Below, one piece after another: positions 26,484 to 37,461 of a stretch of 64,000 nt of DNA. The translations under genes and the position numbers were made by a program. Under the pieces are notes generated by a model. It was not told where the DNA came from, ran no database searches, and saw only the letters and a program-made list of their open reading frames with translations. Within the stretch, counting starts at the first letter, position 1, and every line of letters begins with the position of its first letter. The stretch is from Gammaproteobacteria bacterium (lineage in GTDB: Bacteria; Pseudomonadota; Gammaproteobacteria; S012-40), in assembly GCA_029881255.1 (NCBI GenBank), contig JAOUMY010000011.1, positions 107,083 to 171,082 of the forward strand, written 5' to 3'.

Positions 26484-29400
26484 TTATTTCGTGCGCAGAG
26501 GATACGAGCGCAAATTTTGGCGGGGGTAGCGACTGCCCGCAATGAGCAGAAAAAAGCCGAATAGCAGCGAGAAATCTAGGCTCGAAACGGCTGGCCCTTT
26601 GCGCGGATAACGGTCTTCTTCCATGATGCTGACATTCTGATCGATATATCCTTCGGCGCGGATAATAAGCGTCGCCTGATCATTGGATTTATCCTCGTCC
26701 TTGCCCACTTGTATGACGATCTTCTGATCCTGATCCCAGTTCTCCGGGGTAAAGCGTATCGATGCGCCCTCGGAAACTTTTACCGTATCGTCACCGATGA
26801 TTTCGTAACTCACCACAATTTCCGACTTGGGCGCGGTACTCAAACGTAGCTTGAGGGATTTGCTTTCGCCCTCGCGTATGCTGAGACGAGATTCCGACAC
26901 AATCAGACGCGCCACTTTGAGTGATAAGGTGTTACCACTACCATCACTAACACCCGCAGGTACCGCACTCAGCAAACGCTCTCCGCTCGCGCCCAATTGC
27001 CCTTTTGCTCCGTCGCCCCAGGCTAGCACGTTGCCACCTTCACCCAGCGCGACACTGTGCAAACTTCCCGCGGCAATCGCGATAATATTTTCCAGCGGCG
27101 TGTCCGTTTCCTTCCACAACACCAGCGGGGACTCACTAAACTCCATGCTGTCCAGCGGACGCGCCAATTGTCCCTTGGTATTATCTCCCCATGTACGCAA
27201 ACTACCGTCGCTGAGCAGAACTAAGGCGTGCCCTTGCCCAATAGCGATATCCGAGATGGAAACTCCCGCGTCCAGTGCCAAGTCCAGTTGCGTTGGCGTG
27301 AATCGCGGTTCACGATCTCCCAATCCCAGTTGCCCAAACTGATTCTCACCCCAGGCCCAAAGTTGGCCCGATGCATCGATTGCAAAGCTACTATTTTGTC
27401 CGGCGAATACCGCTTTGACTTCGGCTTCAAAGGGAATGTCCACCACCTGTAGTTTGGGTTGCGCACTGCCATCACCCAACTGACCGGCGGTGTTATCACC
27501 CCAGGCCAGTAAACGTCCGTCATCCAGTATCAGTAAATTGTGATTGGCGCCTACCGCTACTGACTTCGCAGTACTCACGCCATTGACCAGCGTTGGAATA
27601 TCGCTGTCATTCTTGGACAGGTTACCGAGTTGTCCAAGATGATTTCTGCCCCAACTGAGTACTCGACCATCATTGAGTATCGCAACACTATGCCTATCTC
27701 CAGCATTGATATCTGCGATGCTGGAAAGATTCGCAAATTCTCCACCGGATACCAGCACCGGCGTAATTGAGGCTGCACGACTTCCGTTACCCAATTGTCC
27801 GTTACTATTGTCTCCCCAGGCCAATATCGAGCCATTGGACTGTAATGCCAGTGCGTGTTGTTGACCTGCGGCGACCTTGATCACTTCTTCGATGGTTCGA
27901 CCATCGGCATTGCGTATCCCTGCGAAACTACTTGTCTGCGCCTTGTCGATACCCAATTGACCCACGCTGTTATCGCCCCAGGCAATCACGTTACCACCCA
28001 AGCCAATGACCACGGTAAATTCACCACCGGCGTCAAGTGTGCGACTACCCGTCGTCAACGGACTGCTCGGCACCGCGCTACACGAGGCGGTAGTAAACGT
28101 AAGCTCGTCACCCAGCGTTGTACCGTTTTCATTTGAAGCAATGATTTTGAATGAATACTCGGTTTCACATTTGAGACCGTTGAGCTTGTGCGCAACAAAG
28201 GAATCGACAAAGCCGGCGCCGACAACTTCGGACGTCGTGTTGGTGGGACTGAGTCCACCGCTTTGATATTCAAAGTAGGCCGAGGTACTACTGCCGTTAG
28301 GTGTTACCTTGGCGCTTAACGTCGCCGAGATCGCCGTAACGTCCACCGCGACCTGCGTCTGTACTGAGGGTGGTTGCGCGCAAGCTTGCGTCTCGATGAC
28401 CTCATCGTTACTGACCAGCCCACCATTGGCATTGCTCGCCACCACACTGAAAAAATAGCTTGTACCGCAAGTCAGGTCGAGCAGTTGGAAGTGAACAGTT
28501 GCTGTATTGGAAATTTCAAACGTACTGGTTTGTTTTTCCTTGAGACTGGTCTCACCATAATTTAAATAGACAGACGTCGGTAATCCATAGGTGTTGACGA
28601 TAACGTCAACGGCGGCACTGATATTGGTTGTCGAGGAATGAATCTTAGTCAGCTTCAGTGCTTCGCACGCTGGCATGGTAAACGTCAATATCGCACCGAC
28701 GCGCGTGACTTGGTCGCCAACAGGCGGCGTTGATATGGTGACTACTCGGTACTGATATGGCACTCCACATTGCAAACCACTCATCGACCATGAAAACTCT
28801 CTTTTCAACACTCCGTCACCCAACTCGAAAATCGGCGTTGTCTGATCTAACACATCACCAACGCCGTATTCAAAATAAACCTTGGTCGGAATCCCATCAG
28901 GATCAACAGATGCTCGAAATTGTACGCTGGTAGCGCTTTCAATTTGCGGGTCCAGTGTTTCCAACAAGGCATTGGCGGTTACACACGGGTTGGTCTTAAA
29001 GGTTTTGGTTTCGCCAATAATCGTCTCGCCACCGACTCTGCCAACAACGCGAAATTGATATGTCGTGTCGCAAGTGAGACCCGCGATAAATTGAGACACA
29101 TTCACCGCATCCAAAGGCGCCTGTTTTATTTGTGAGCGTGTCTGATTCTCGGCCACACTCACCGCGCCATATTCAAAATAGATTTCGGCGGAAAGGGGTT
29201 GCGGATTCAAAGTAGCGTTCAAGGTCACGCCAGTCTGACCCACACCACTGATTTCACCCGTCAATAAATTGCTCCCTATACTGGCGCAAATTACGGTTGA
29301 AAACTGGTTTTGTTCGCCTCGAAAAACCTCGCCACCACGACGCAAGGCGCCGCGCACATAGTAAATGGTATCGCAACTCAGATTTATCAACGTAAACGAC

Positions 29401-31466
29401 AGTTGTGTTTCAGTCGTCAGGGTCTGTACAGAAGTGCTATATGAAAAATTACTAGTGGGACCATACTCCAGAAAGACCTCGTCACCGATTGCACCATTAA
29501 GCACGTCAAGCTGAATGAGCGCACTGGTTTCACCTATCGAAGCCGGAATCGGTAAATCTGGTTTAGGTGTAGCCGCACAATCTTTCGTCGTAAAGGACTT
29601 TGTTTCGCCGTTATATACCTGACCTGCCGCGTTAACGCTGAATCTGAACTGGTAGACTGTACCGCAGGCCAAACCGTGAATGGATTGCGAAACGATAGTC
29701 GGAAATCGCACATTCACTGATACAAATGCAGTACGCTTTTCCAGTGCGTCACTTACACCATACTCAAAAAAGTACTCGGCATCCGCGCCGTAGGAATTCA
29801 ATTCACCGTTGAGCTTTGCGTCGTCCAGTAAAACCGCAGTCGCCGATAGGGTGAGTAGTTGCACGGGTTGTTGCGCACAGGCCTCGGTCGCAAAGCTCTC
29901 TTCTACGCCCTGCACCACACCATCGGCATTGCTCGCGACTGCGCGAAAATAATATGTCTTACCACATTCCAAAGCGGATATGGTTTGCGCCACATCTTGC
30001 ATCAAGATATCTGCTGTTATGTTCTGAACTTCAGTTTTCCACAGATAGTCTGCGCTAGTCGTTCCATATTCAAACCAGGTTTCAGTGAGCAAAGCACCGG
30101 GATCGATACTCGCATTCAACTGCGCGCCGTCTTGCGTGATATTACTAGCAGGTAGTGTATTGGCCGTGGGCACTTGATTAATTTGCGGCGCAGCATCAAC
30201 GAATGCTTCAACAACTGCACGCGTTTCATTTAAAGAACGCGCATTATCTGCCAGACCTTCCACGCCACAGACACGCCCAAAACAGGTATTGATACGCGGA
30301 TTGGAAAAGCGTCCGCTTTGTGGCATGAGATAACTCATGATGGTACCGAATTGCCCGCTTACGCCGTAGCCGTAAGAATAGGTAAACACTCCAGCATCTT
30401 GTGCATTGCCTGCACCGTGGGTACTGCCAAATCCGTGCACCAATTCATGCGCCAGCGTGTAGTCATCGCAAATGAAATTGCCGTCTATGCCATCGGCGAC
30501 GACGGAAAAACCCTTTGCCGCATCCAGTGCAGTTGCCGATGCGCCGTTGCGCAAGGCCTTGCCGCAACTATTGCTGCCGTCATTGACAAAATCACGCACA
30601 AAGGTGACGAGATCCGCACCGTATTGAATGCGCATATTCTCGACATTGGAAAACGGCGCAAGACTCCTGCTCATCGATGACAGAGCGGCCTCATGACTAT
30701 AGCTGTCCGAGAAGTCAATCGGCGCCAGATTGACCATGCGGAAACGCATCTGCACATTGCTGTCGACCAAGGCTGTGTTAGCACGATTCAAGAGATAATG
30801 GATTCGCGTGTTGACTGCCTGCGCAGAACCGAGGCGATTTTCCAGACCGCGCGAATACAACACTAAAACATCGACAAGAGAAAAATCATTCGCCCGTGTC
30901 GACGTCCTTGGCTTTATGCCGGGCTTAAACCCAGGATTTGGCGTATCCGACAGTTGCACCTGATCATTAATTAAAGGCGCAAAAGAAATCCCGGCTTTCT
31001 GCACATCGACTATCCACACGCCGTTCTGATCTGTCTTTATGGCGATGAGTCCGCTTGGGGTACGTATGCTGCCAAATGCCGCGCTCTGCCCCTGTGTAAG
31101 CGCCACCGGCCACTCAGGTCCAAGTGATTTGAGGTAACCATTCAAGGACACATCGCCACTACGGTGTACCACGCGTTGTGTAAACACGATGGTGTATTGC
31201 TGCCCATTACCAAGCGCGAGGGTATATGGCGTGTTGAGTGGGGAAGTAAGTACGGTGGGATTGGCCAGGACGGCTTGAATACCATTGTCTGCGGCAACAC
31301 CTCGTGGCTTAACGCCAACGTCTCCGCGCTGATAAAACAGTAATTCATGATGTGGGACGACGGCACTAGATGTCTGCGGAACCGATTCGGTGCAGGCAGT
31401 CAATAACAGCACGACGCACAACAAAGCTGTTCGCCATGCCGAACTCTTCCCAAGGACGCTTCCCAT
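26484..31466 (-). CDS. Giant surface protein: metzincin peptidase, Fn3-like repeats, RCC1 propeller
   Basis: 1660 residues. A lipoprotein-like signal ([14 protein letters not shown], lipobox LTAC) is followed by a reprolysin-type peptidase with [11 protein letters not shown] at 340-350, which fits HExxHxxGxxH, and a Met-turn (IMSYLMP). About seven ~100-residue Fn3-like repeats marked YFEYG lie at ~430-1140. Seven RCC1 repeats (AWGDN..GQLG) at ~1145-1515 would close one propeller, followed by a Calx-beta-like module (~1520-1615). The C-terminus has a hydrophobic helix ([12 protein letters not shown]) and a basic tail, like a sorting anchor. It is probably exposed at the cell surface or released. 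Lipidation together with a C-terminal anchor would be odd, so one may be cryptic. Confidence 0.87.
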   Translation of the reverse strand: MGSVLGKSSAWRTALLCVVLLLTACTESVPQTSSAVVPHHELLFYQRGDVGVKPRGVAADNGIQAVLANPTVLTSPLNTPYTLALGNGQQYTIVFTQRVVHRSGDVSLNGYLKSLGPEWPVALTQGQSAAFGSIRTPSGLIAIKTDQNGVWIVDVQKAGISFAPLINDQVQLSDTPNPGFKPGIKPRTSTRANDFSLVDVLVLYSRGLENRLGSAQAVNTRIHYLLNRANTALVDSNVQMRFRMVNLAPIDFSDSYSHEAALSSMSRSLAPFSNVENMRIQYGADLVTFVRDFVNDGSNSCGKALRNGASATALDAAKGFSVVADGIDGNFICDDYTLAHELVHGFGSTHGAGNAQDAGVFTYSYGYGVSGQFGTIMSYLMPQSGRFSNPRINTCFGRVCGVEGLADNARSLNETRAVVEAFVDAAPQINQVPTANTLPASNITQDGAQLNASIDPGALLTETWFEYGTTSADYLWKTEVQNITADILMQDVAQTISALECGKTYYFRAVASNADGVVQGVEESFATEACAQQPVQLLTLSATAVLLDDAKLNGELNSYGADAEYFFEYGVSDALEKRTAFVSVNVRFPTIVSQSIHGLACGTVYQFRFSVNAAGQVYNGETKSFTTKDCAATPKPDLPIPASIGETSALIQLDVLNGAIGDEVFLEYGPTSNFSYSTSVQTLTTETQLSFTLINLSCDTIYYVRGALRRGGEVFRGEQNQFSTVICASIGSNLLTGEISGVGQTGVTLNATLNPQPLSAEIYFEYGAVSVAENQTRSQIKQAPLDAVNVSQFIAGLTCDTTYQFRVVGRVGGETIIGETKTFKTNPCVTANALLETLDPQIESATSVQFRASVDPDGIPTKVYFEYGVGDVLDQTTPIFELGDGVLKREFSWSMSGLQCGVPYQYRVVTISTPPVGDQVTRVGAILTFTMPACEALKLTKIHSSTTNISAAVDVIVNTYGLPTSVYLNYGETSLKEKQTSTFEISNTATVHFQLLDLTCGTSYFFSVVASNANGGLVSNDEVIETQACAQPPSVQTQVAVDVTAISATLSAKVTPNGSSTSAYFEYQSGGLSPTNTTSEVVGAGFVDSFVAHKLNGLKCETEYSFKIIASNENGTTLGDELTFTTASCSAVPSSPLTTGSRTLDAGGEFTVVIGLGGNVIAWGDNSVGQLGIDKAQTSSFAGIRNADGRTIEEVIKVAAGQQHALALQSNGSILAWGDNSNGQLGNGSRAASITPVLVSGGEFANLSSIADINAGDRHSVAILNDGRVLSWGRNHLGQLGNLSKNDSDIPTLVNGVSTAKSVAVGANHNLLILDDGRLLAWGDNTAGQLGDGSAQPKLQVVDIPFEAEVKAVFAGQNSSFAIDASGQLWAWGENQFGQLGLGDREPRFTPTQLDLALDAGVSISDIAIGQGHALVLLSDGSLRTWGDNTKGQLARPLDSMEFSESPLVLWKETDTPLENIIAIAAGSLHSVALGEGGNVLAWGDGAKGQLGASGERLLSAVPAGVSDGSGNTLSLKVARLIVSESRLSIREGESKSLKLRLSTAPKSEIVVSYEIIGDDTVKVSEGASIRFTPENWDQDQKIVIQVGKDEDKSNDQATLIIRAEGYIDQNVSIMEEDRYPRKGPAVSSLDFSLLFGFFLLIAGSRYPRQNLRSYPLRTK

Positions 31467-31593
31467 TTATCGATAAACTCTGTTTTATTACCGAAACCAG
31501 GCCTGTTATACGTGTTTCGGCACTTACTGTATTAATAGCGTGAATTCTAGTGTCGGGGGATAAACTGAATATTAAACCTATGGGGAGAGGCAT

Positions 31594-31622
31594 AAAAAAA
31601 CCGGGAAATACCCGGCTTTTTT
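31594..31622 (-). terminator. Terminator after the 35-residue membrane protein gene
   Basis: On the minus strand AAAAAAGCCGGGTATTTCCCGGTTTTTTT: a six-base GC stem flanked by A and T runs that extend it. It lies about 20 bases past the small gene's stop and 130 bp before the giant gene's start. Confidence 0.88.
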
Positions 31623-31642
31623 AGGCTTATTCAAATACTGAA

Positions 31643-31750
31643 TTACAGATGGACAAGATTGGCGTAGACGATCAAGACAGTGATCACAAACACGGGAATC
31701 CCGATCATCCCAATACCCTTGCCAGGTTTGGTAACCTTTGGTCCAGACAT
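31643..31750 (-). CDS. 35-residue single-pass membrane protein
   Basis: Short gene beginning MSGPKVTKPGKGIGMIG. A basic head (three lysines in the first 11 residues) precedes one transmembrane helix (about 13-32, IGIPVFVITVLIVYANL) and a very short end, so the head should stay in the cytoplasm. GAGGAGAGCGC precedes the ATG, and a strong terminator follows the stop. Like the 37-residue gene at 22.9 kb, it is a compact monocistronic unit. I know no family for it. It may be a subunit of a membrane complex or a signalling peptide. Confidence 0.75.
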   Translation of the reverse strand: MSGPKVTKPGKGIGMIGIPVFVITVLIVYANLVHL

Positions 31751-31889
31751 GCGCTCTCCTCGCTTTCGTTGCCCAAATCAATAAAGCGATTTTATAACTG
31801 AAAAGCAGGTTTGATGTCAATTCAACAAATCCAAGGCATTTCTTAAGCAAAGGCTAATATTCCCGGCGGTAGTTCCTGTTCATCTAAAA

Positions 31890-31914
31890 GAAAACCCGGC
31901 AGCGCCGGGTTTTC
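31890..31914 (-). terminator. Terminator after the beta-propeller gene
   Basis: AAAACCCGGC-AGC-GCCGGGTTTT with T-rich flanks on the minus strand. It lies about 45 bases beyond the stop of the gene at 31961-32920. Confidence 0.88.
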
Positions 31915-31960
31915 CTGATATGCAACAGACAAGTGATGCGATTAGACGAAAAACACTTTG

Positions 31961-32920
31961 CTAGTCATCGTGATCATCGTCGTCATCATTGGTCGCTACC
32001 ACAACATTCATGTCGCCACCCGCAACGCGAGAGATATACAGATCTTCTTTGTCTTTGCTCAACACAGGGCGTCGTTCTTGACCTGGTGTGTTTACATTAG
32101 GCACGGGTACTGGTTCGCCAAAGGCATCGTCTTTGTGCGCGCGTGTCGCCATCCACACATCGTCTCCGCCACCGCCGACAGCACCGGGACGATTGGTATC
32201 GAATACCACCATACGGCCGTCATAGCTAATGAATGGGCGATGATCGTTGAATTCAGTGCTCAATACATCTTCGTGCTGAACGGGTCCAACAGGCATGCCG
32301 TCATCCCCTACCTGCACATACCAGATATCGTGACCGCGATTTACACCCGCTACCGGTCTGTTTGACGAAAAGTAGATAAAGTGTCTTCCATCCGCGTCAC
32401 GGAAAAAAGATGGTCCCTGATCAACCTTTGCCGTATTCACATCACAACCAAGATTTTGAACCGATTCCCATTGGTCCCAACGACGGGTGTCGGCGCGATA
32501 GGCAACATAGATATCTCTGTCACCGCAACTGCCTTCGACATTACGCACGCTTGCAAAATACAAGAAATGTCCATCATGACTGAGGGCGGGACAAACATCG
32601 GTAGTATCGCTGTTGATGCCCTCGGGCAGGCGATACGCGTTGCCAAACGGCTTGTCATCATCTTCACGAGTAAACACATACAGGTCCATATCACGTGGAC
32701 TTTGACCTGGATTGTCTCGCTCTGAAGCGACAATCATTGTTTTACCATCAAGAGTGAGAAACTGACATCCATCGAAATAAGACGAATTGACGCCATCAAC
32801 AGGCACAGGCGTTGACCAACCTCCCGAATTGCCGGCGAAGACAGATCCTGAAACCAAAACCAAAGACAATAAACAAATAGAACGATTTAACAGACGTGAT
32901 GATTTATTTAATTGTTTCAT
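31961..32920 (-). CDS. Exported TolB/PD40-type beta-propeller protein
   Basis: 319 residues. A signal peptide (SICLLSLVLVSGSVFA) is followed by about five PD40-like repeats marked SHDGHFLYFASVR, FIYFSSNRP, SYDGRMVVFDTNRPG and LSKDKEDLYISR. Each has the 'S.DG..l.F.S.R.GG.D.W' pattern of periplasmic WD40-like propellers. The C-terminus is an acidic run of Asp and His (NDDDDDHDD) that could bind calcium or other cations. It has its own terminator. Function unknown; likely a periplasmic or secreted binding protein. Confidence 0.85.
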   Translation of the reverse strand: MKQLNKSSRLLNRSICLLSLVLVSGSVFAGNSGGWSTPVPVDGVNSSYFDGCQFLTLDGKTMIVASERDNPGQSPRDMDLYVFTREDDDKPFGNAYRLPEGINSDTTDVCPALSHDGHFLYFASVRNVEGSCGDRDIYVAYRADTRRWDQWESVQNLGCDVNTAKVDQGPSFFRDADGRHFIYFSSNRPVAGVNRGHDIWYVQVGDDGMPVGPVQHEDVLSTEFNDHRPFISYDGRMVVFDTNRPGAVGGGGDDVWMATRAHKDDAFGEPVPVPNVNTPGQERRPVLSKDKEDLYISRVAGGDMNVVVATNDDDDDHDD

Positions 32921-33081
32921 CTACGGCTCTCCTTGCTCAAGTTAGTCGGGCATATCCAAGCCCGGTGAATTTGAATTGACATGTGAACTCCTGACTCAGT
33001 CACATGCGAGGCAGAGCGTAACATCGACACTTTGATATAACCAGAAAAAAAAGTGCTCGTGTCGAAATTAAATTTTAATCG

Positions 33082-34482
33082 TTAATAGGCGTTTTTGTGG
33101 CGAAATCCGCGCGTCAGCGTCAGCGCGATCACCTTCAGATCGAGGAGTAATGACCAATTGCGAATGTATTCAAGATCGTAGTCTATGCGCTTAGCCATCT
33201 TGTCCAATGTAGCGGTTTCACCGCGTAAACCATTCACTTGCGCGAGACCGGTTATTCCAGGCTTAACTTTGTGACGTAACATATAACCGCTAATGAGTTT
33301 TCGATATTCCTCGTTATGCGACACCGCATGTGGACGAGGACCTACAATCGACATATCACCTTTCAATACATTGAAGAATTGCGGTAATTCATCAAGCGAG
33401 GTTTTACGCAAAAAACCGCCAAAACGGGTAACGCGCGCATCGTTTTGCTGCGCCTGCAAAACATGTTCACCGTCTTCCATCACCGACATGGTACGAAACT
33501 TCCACACCACAATATCGCGACCATCAATACCGTAGCGCCGCTGCTTAAAAAACACGGGGCCTCTGGAAGTGAATTTTATTCCTAAGGCAATCACCAACAT
33601 TGGTACCGCAATCAACGCGAGTATGACAGAACCCAGCAATAAATCCTCTACGCGCTTTAGTGCGCCATCAACACCGCTATGAGGATTCTCATGTATGCTC
33701 AGAACAGGCATATCGCCGACATGCATCCAGCGACCGTGCAGAATGTTAAAGACGTTGAAATCAGGCACCACATACACTGAGGCCGTGGAATTTGAAAATC
33801 GCGCAATCAATTCCTTTACGCGATGCTCTGCTCGCATAGGAAAAGTAATGTAGACGATATCGATGTCACCGCGATTGGCTTTCTCGATCAAGTCTTCCGT
33901 GCTTCCCACCAGGCTGTCACGTAACTCATCGTCGATACGCTCGCTGCGGTCGTCATAATACCCATCGAAAGACAGCCCCATCCATGAATCGTGAACAATT
34001 CGCTCCGCCAGGTCTGTCCCTAGTTTATTCGCGCCAAGTATGGCTACAGAACGGGTATTAAAACCACGGCGACGCAATTCGTGTAACACGTTGCGCGTAA
34101 TGATGCGCAGTGATGACAAGGCAAGCAAGCTGGATACAAACCAACTCCCCATTACCAGACGTGAATAATCATGTGATGTCTTGAACATGAACACGATGAC
34201 CAGCACAGACATAAATGCCAGGCCCCAGCAAACCCAAATCTGTATGATTTCCTCGCGTATACGGTGTATGCGCCAGGACCGATAGATATCGAGCTTGCTG
34301 GCCATCAACATCAGCAAGGCTACCGCCAGCAAACCAGCGAAGGCATAGCGCTCATGCCAGGGAATGTCGTAAAACCAGGTAGAAAAATACAATAGCGACA
34401 TGATAAGGATGATGTCGATCAACCTTAGCAATAGAGAAAACGTACCTTGATATGGTCGAATTAAACCCTGATGCTTGCCCAA
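33082..34482 (-). CDS. Undecaprenyl-phosphate sugar-phosphate transferase (WcaJ/EpsB-like)
   Basis: 466 residues. It starts exopolysaccharide synthesis by moving a sugar phosphate (often glucose) from UDP-sugar to undecaprenyl phosphate. Four N-terminal membrane segments (~18-115), a nucleotide-binding-like middle (SVAILGANKLGTDLAERI) and another hydrophobic segment (~275-300) are followed by the catalytic domain. The catalytic domain contains GPVFFKQRRYGIDGRDIVVWKFRTM, TRFGGFLRKTSLDELPQFFNVLKGDMSIVGPRPH and KPGITGLAQVNGLRG. Length and layout match the WcaJ-type polyprenyl glycosylphosphotransferases. It adjoins a PEP-CTERM protein gene, a frequent association. No other polysaccharide genes are in the window. 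Confidence 0.95.
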   Translation of the reverse strand: MGKHQGLIRPYQGTFSLLLRLIDIILIMSLLYFSTWFYDIPWHERYAFAGLLAVALLMLMASKLDIYRSWRIHRIREEIIQIWVCWGLAFMSVLVIVFMFKTSHDYSRLVMGSWFVSSLLALSSLRIITRNVLHELRRRGFNTRSVAILGANKLGTDLAERIVHDSWMGLSFDGYYDDRSERIDDELRDSLVGSTEDLIEKANRGDIDIVYITFPMRAEHRVKELIARFSNSTASVYVVPDFNVFNILHGRWMHVGDMPVLSIHENPHSGVDGALKRVEDLLLGSVILALIAVPMLVIALGIKFTSRGPVFFKQRRYGIDGRDIVVWKFRTMSVMEDGEHVLQAQQNDARVTRFGGFLRKTSLDELPQFFNVLKGDMSIVGPRPHAVSHNEEYRKLISGYMLRHKVKPGITGLAQVNGLRGETATLDKMAKRIDYDLEYIRNWSLLLDLKVIALTLTRGFRHKNAY

Positions 34483-34512
34483 AACTACCTGCCGTTTTTT
34501 ATGGTACTTTTA

Positions 34513-35034
34513 TCACGCAGCTACTAGCGCAGCATTGTTTGATGGCCGATGATTCCGGCGACGCGTCCAATAGATCACAGCCCCCAGGCCCAGGAACATC
34601 ATGATCCAGGTTTCCAGCTCTGGGACCATTGCGACCTGCACCCCATAGCCGCCAATATAACTATGTGAACTCGCGTCAAAAGAAGACTCATTAACAAACC
34701 CAACGAAGGTTGCGTAATATGTCCCCGGTTCGGCATAAAAACTAAACGATCCGCTACCCTCAATCACGCCCATTCTTTCGGTGGCGCCTTGAGTCACCAT
34801 AAAGCCAATATAATCGAAGGGAACGGGAAAATTGAAGTCGGTGAGCGTGGCCTCATACATGCCAGCATTGCTGATCTCAAAATCGTCGATATAGGCATCG
34901 AAGCCAAATACCTGGCGCGTATCGCCACCGTATACGATACTTTGAAAACTCATGTCTTCCGTGACGGCAAACGAGAGCGTGGGCAACATCAGGATTAACA
35001 CCCCTAATCCACGTTTCATCCAACACACATCCAT
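34513..35034 (-). CDS. PEP-CTERM-type surface protein
   Basis: 173 residues. A signal peptide (GVLILMLPTLSFA) is followed by a beta-rich body with no cysteines in the mature part, and a C-terminal sorting signal VPELETWIMMFLGLGAVIYWTRRR. The signal has the tripartite PEP-CTERM plan: motif, hydrophobic helix and Arg cluster. The third motif residue is Leu in place of Pro (PEL). Such proteins are processed by an exosortase and linked to exopolysaccharide production. That fits the sugar-phosphate transferase gene 30 bp downstream, although no exosortase gene is in this window. Met1 or Met6 (35019) could be the start. Confidence 0.85.
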   Translation of the reverse strand: MDVCWMKRGLGVLILMLPTLSFAVTEDMSFQSIVYGGDTRQVFGFDAYIDDFEISNAGMYEATLTDFNFPVPFDYIGFMVTQGATERMGVIEGSGSFSFYAEPGTYYATFVGFVNESSFDASSHSYIGGYGVQVAMVPELETWIMMFLGLGAVIYWTRRRNHRPSNNAALVAA

Positions 35035-35349
35035 GTCAACACTCCTTAACGTTATTGTTCATATCCGGCTAAATAACCTCAACTTTCTAATCCTGAAGGC
35101 AATGAGATCACTGCACGCGATATTACTATACCAGTTGAAGTATCCCCTGTTTCTTTTACAGGCGCAAGTCGTTATTTTTTGCCTATTTTATAGTTTACTT
35201 TAGCTTATTTATACAAGCAGCGGTCGAGCATAAAGGCGTATGTTGTTATGACGTTTTTTGTCGAAAATCTTTACGATCGTTTTTAAAGCAATATTTGTAT
35301 TGCATCAATTGCCTACATATAATTGCGCTTTAACGGAAGGATCCGAACT

Positions 35350-37461
35350 GTGACGCTTGTGGGAATTCGAAACGCATACCTGATAGGCCTCATCGGCTTT
35401 TCACTACTGAACGCATGCGGCGTTGCCAACCAGGCAGGTGGCGAAGCAGGCATCATTATTTTCCCAACGGAAACGCTTTATACGTCTGAACAAGGCGGCC
35501 ACGTACCCATTTCCATCAAACTTAAAACGTCACCCAACAGTGAAGTTCATTTACAACTCTCCAGCTCTGACACCAGTGAGGGAGTGCTAGACATCAGCGA
35601 ATTGCATTTCAACGCCAGCAACTGGAACGTCGAACAAAAAGTCATACTGTCAGGCGTTGACGACAACGACAAGGACGGCAATCGTGAATATGCTGTCGAA
35701 TTGCATATTTCCTCCGACGATAGTCGTTATGCAAATTTGAATTTGGAATCATTACCCGCGCTCAACCTCGATAACGACGAAGCCAACATCACCATTTTCA
35801 GTCCCGTGCATTTTCAAGTCGGCGAAACAAATAACAGTTCGGCGATTGCCGTTGTGTTGAATGCGCGACCAACGGCAAACGTATCTTTCCCGGTGAGCAT
35901 ACCCGAGGCGGACGAGGCGCGCACCGAAATTACCCAATTGACATTCACCGTGGAAAACTGGGACAAACCACAGTTAGTCACTATTTTCGGCGTCAATGAT
36001 TTTCTTGTCGATGGACCTCAAAGCTTTACGGTGGTTTTTGGCGCCGCCAGCAGCGATGACGGCGACTATAACGGATTAGATGCAGGCGATATTATCGGCA
36101 CTACGCTTGACGATGATGTCGCAGAATTCGCGATAAGTGTGAATTCCGCTACCACAAGCGAATCCGGCGGAAAAGCCAGCATGGGTGTTCGCCTCCGCGC
36201 TCAGCCTTTGCATGATGTGAGCGTTACGATTGCATCGTCAAATGTGAATGAAATTATTGTAGACAAGACAACACTGACATTCACGTCGTCTAGTTGGGAT
36301 ACGGAACAAACCGTCATCGCCAGTGGCGTCGATGATGCGCGCGACGATGGAAACCAATTCGTGCAAATTGCGTTTGCCATGGAGAGTAGCGATACCAATT
36401 TTGATAATGAAACATCACAGCTGTTGACCAATATTGATGACGATCAGGCGGGCATAACCATTAGTTCGACACAAACCTGCGTAACAGGAGAAGACGGACA
36501 AACAGCACTTGTCGACGTGGAACTAAACGCACAACCTGCCAGTCAAGTGGCATTAGCAATCTCCAGCCTGGACACCAGCGAGGCAAATGCCAGCCCCGAG
36601 ACATTGCTCTTTACTGAAAACAACTGGAATATAAAACAACAAATTCTTATCAGCGGAGTTATTGATACCACGAATGATGGAGATCAGCCCTACCAGATTC
36701 ACGCCAGTGTAAGCAATACGACGGACTCTGCTTTTACGACACTATCGAGCAACATATTGTGCAAGAATCTGGCGCTGCAATCGGAAGGCAATATCAATCA
36801 GTTTGTTGACGTGGGCCTTGAAGAAAGCAAACGAGGAAAAACCGGTCCGTCAGCACTTTCTTATTACCGGCTAAACGATTTAGCGCAGGGAAATCAATAC
36901 CTGTTTCATATCGACAATGCGAGCGCTATGGTTGATGCCGCGATTTATTCCAGCAGTCTACCACTCGAAAAAACTGGCCACGGTAGTGGTAGCGACATCC
37001 TGCTCATTGGTGTTGCCGTTAGTGATGCGCTTTACTTTACCGTCGGCAGCAAAGACACTGGAAGCGGAGGCGCTGTCTACGATATTTATGCCAGCGACCT
37101 GGGCCCCTTACACGCATCGGAAGGAAGCGCCGACGAAGAAGTCCTAGTCCCGAGCAATAGTGATCAATACGCTGGCCAGGTCGGCATAGGTAGCAGTTAT
37201 TACCGCAGTCCGGTAGACGAGACCAGTAAATCTTTTGCTGTAGAACTCACGCAATTGAGTTTGAACAGTCAACTCCACGTCTATTTTCGTCAGGCAGGCG
37301 AATACCTGCGCGCTACTGCCTGCTTGCCTGCCACGGGTGAACATACGTTTCTGTTCTGCCAGGTCGCGCCTGATGACGATGGACAGATTCATATCATGAT
37401 TAGCGGCGAAGCCTCGCCTGCGGGCAGTGATTACTTGATCACGGTTAAAGCCAATCCATAA
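35350..37461 (+). CDS. Lipoprotein with four Calx-beta-like repeats
   Basis: About 703 residues. The N-terminus VTLVGIRNAYLIGLIGFSLLNACG has a lipobox (LNAC) for lipidation. Four ~110-residue repeats follow, each with 'NWN.EQKV.LSGVDDN..DG' near the middle and 'DDDEA' near the junction, a Calx-beta-like or Ig-like calcium-binding pattern. A distinct ~230-residue beta-rich C-terminal region follows. The GTG at 35350, with GGAAGG nine bases upstream, is preferred to the in-frame TTG at 35323. The repeats resemble the module near the C-terminus of the giant RCC1 protein. Probably an outer-membrane adhesin-like protein. Confidence 0.82.
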   Translation: MTLVGIRNAYLIGLIGFSLLNACGVANQAGGEAGIIIFPTETLYTSEQGGHVPISIKLKTSPNSEVHLQLSSSDTSEGVLDISELHFNASNWNVEQKVILSGVDDNDKDGNREYAVELHISSDDSRYANLNLESLPALNLDNDEANITIFSPVHFQVGETNNSSAIAVVLNARPTANVSFPVSIPEADEARTEITQLTFTVENWDKPQLVTIFGVNDFLVDGPQSFTVVFGAASSDDGDYNGLDAGDIIGTTLDDDVAEFAISVNSATTSESGGKASMGVRLRAQPLHDVSVTIASSNVNEIIVDKTTLTFTSSSWDTEQTVIASGVDDARDDGNQFVQIAFAMESSDTNFDNETSQLLTNIDDDQAGITISSTQTCVTGEDGQTALVDVELNAQPASQVALAISSLDTSEANASPETLLFTENNWNIKQQILISGVIDTTNDGDQPYQIHASVSNTTDSAFTTLSSNILCKNLALQSEGNINQFVDVGLEESKRGKTGPSALSYYRLNDLAQGNQYLFHIDNASAMVDAAIYSSSLPLEKTGHGSGSDILLIGVAVSDALYFTVGSKDTGSGGAVYDIYASDLGPLHASEGSADEEVLVPSNSDQYAGQVGIGSSYYRSPVDETSKSFAVELTQLSLNSQLHVYFRQAGEYLRATACLPATGEHTFLFCQVAPDDDGQIHIMISGEASPAGSDYLITVKANP

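Noticed and set aside
26827..30680. Many plus-strand frames of 60-171 codons opposite the giant gene
   Set aside because: They are antisense shadows of the repeat-rich coding sequence; the minus frame has clear domains and a signal peptide.
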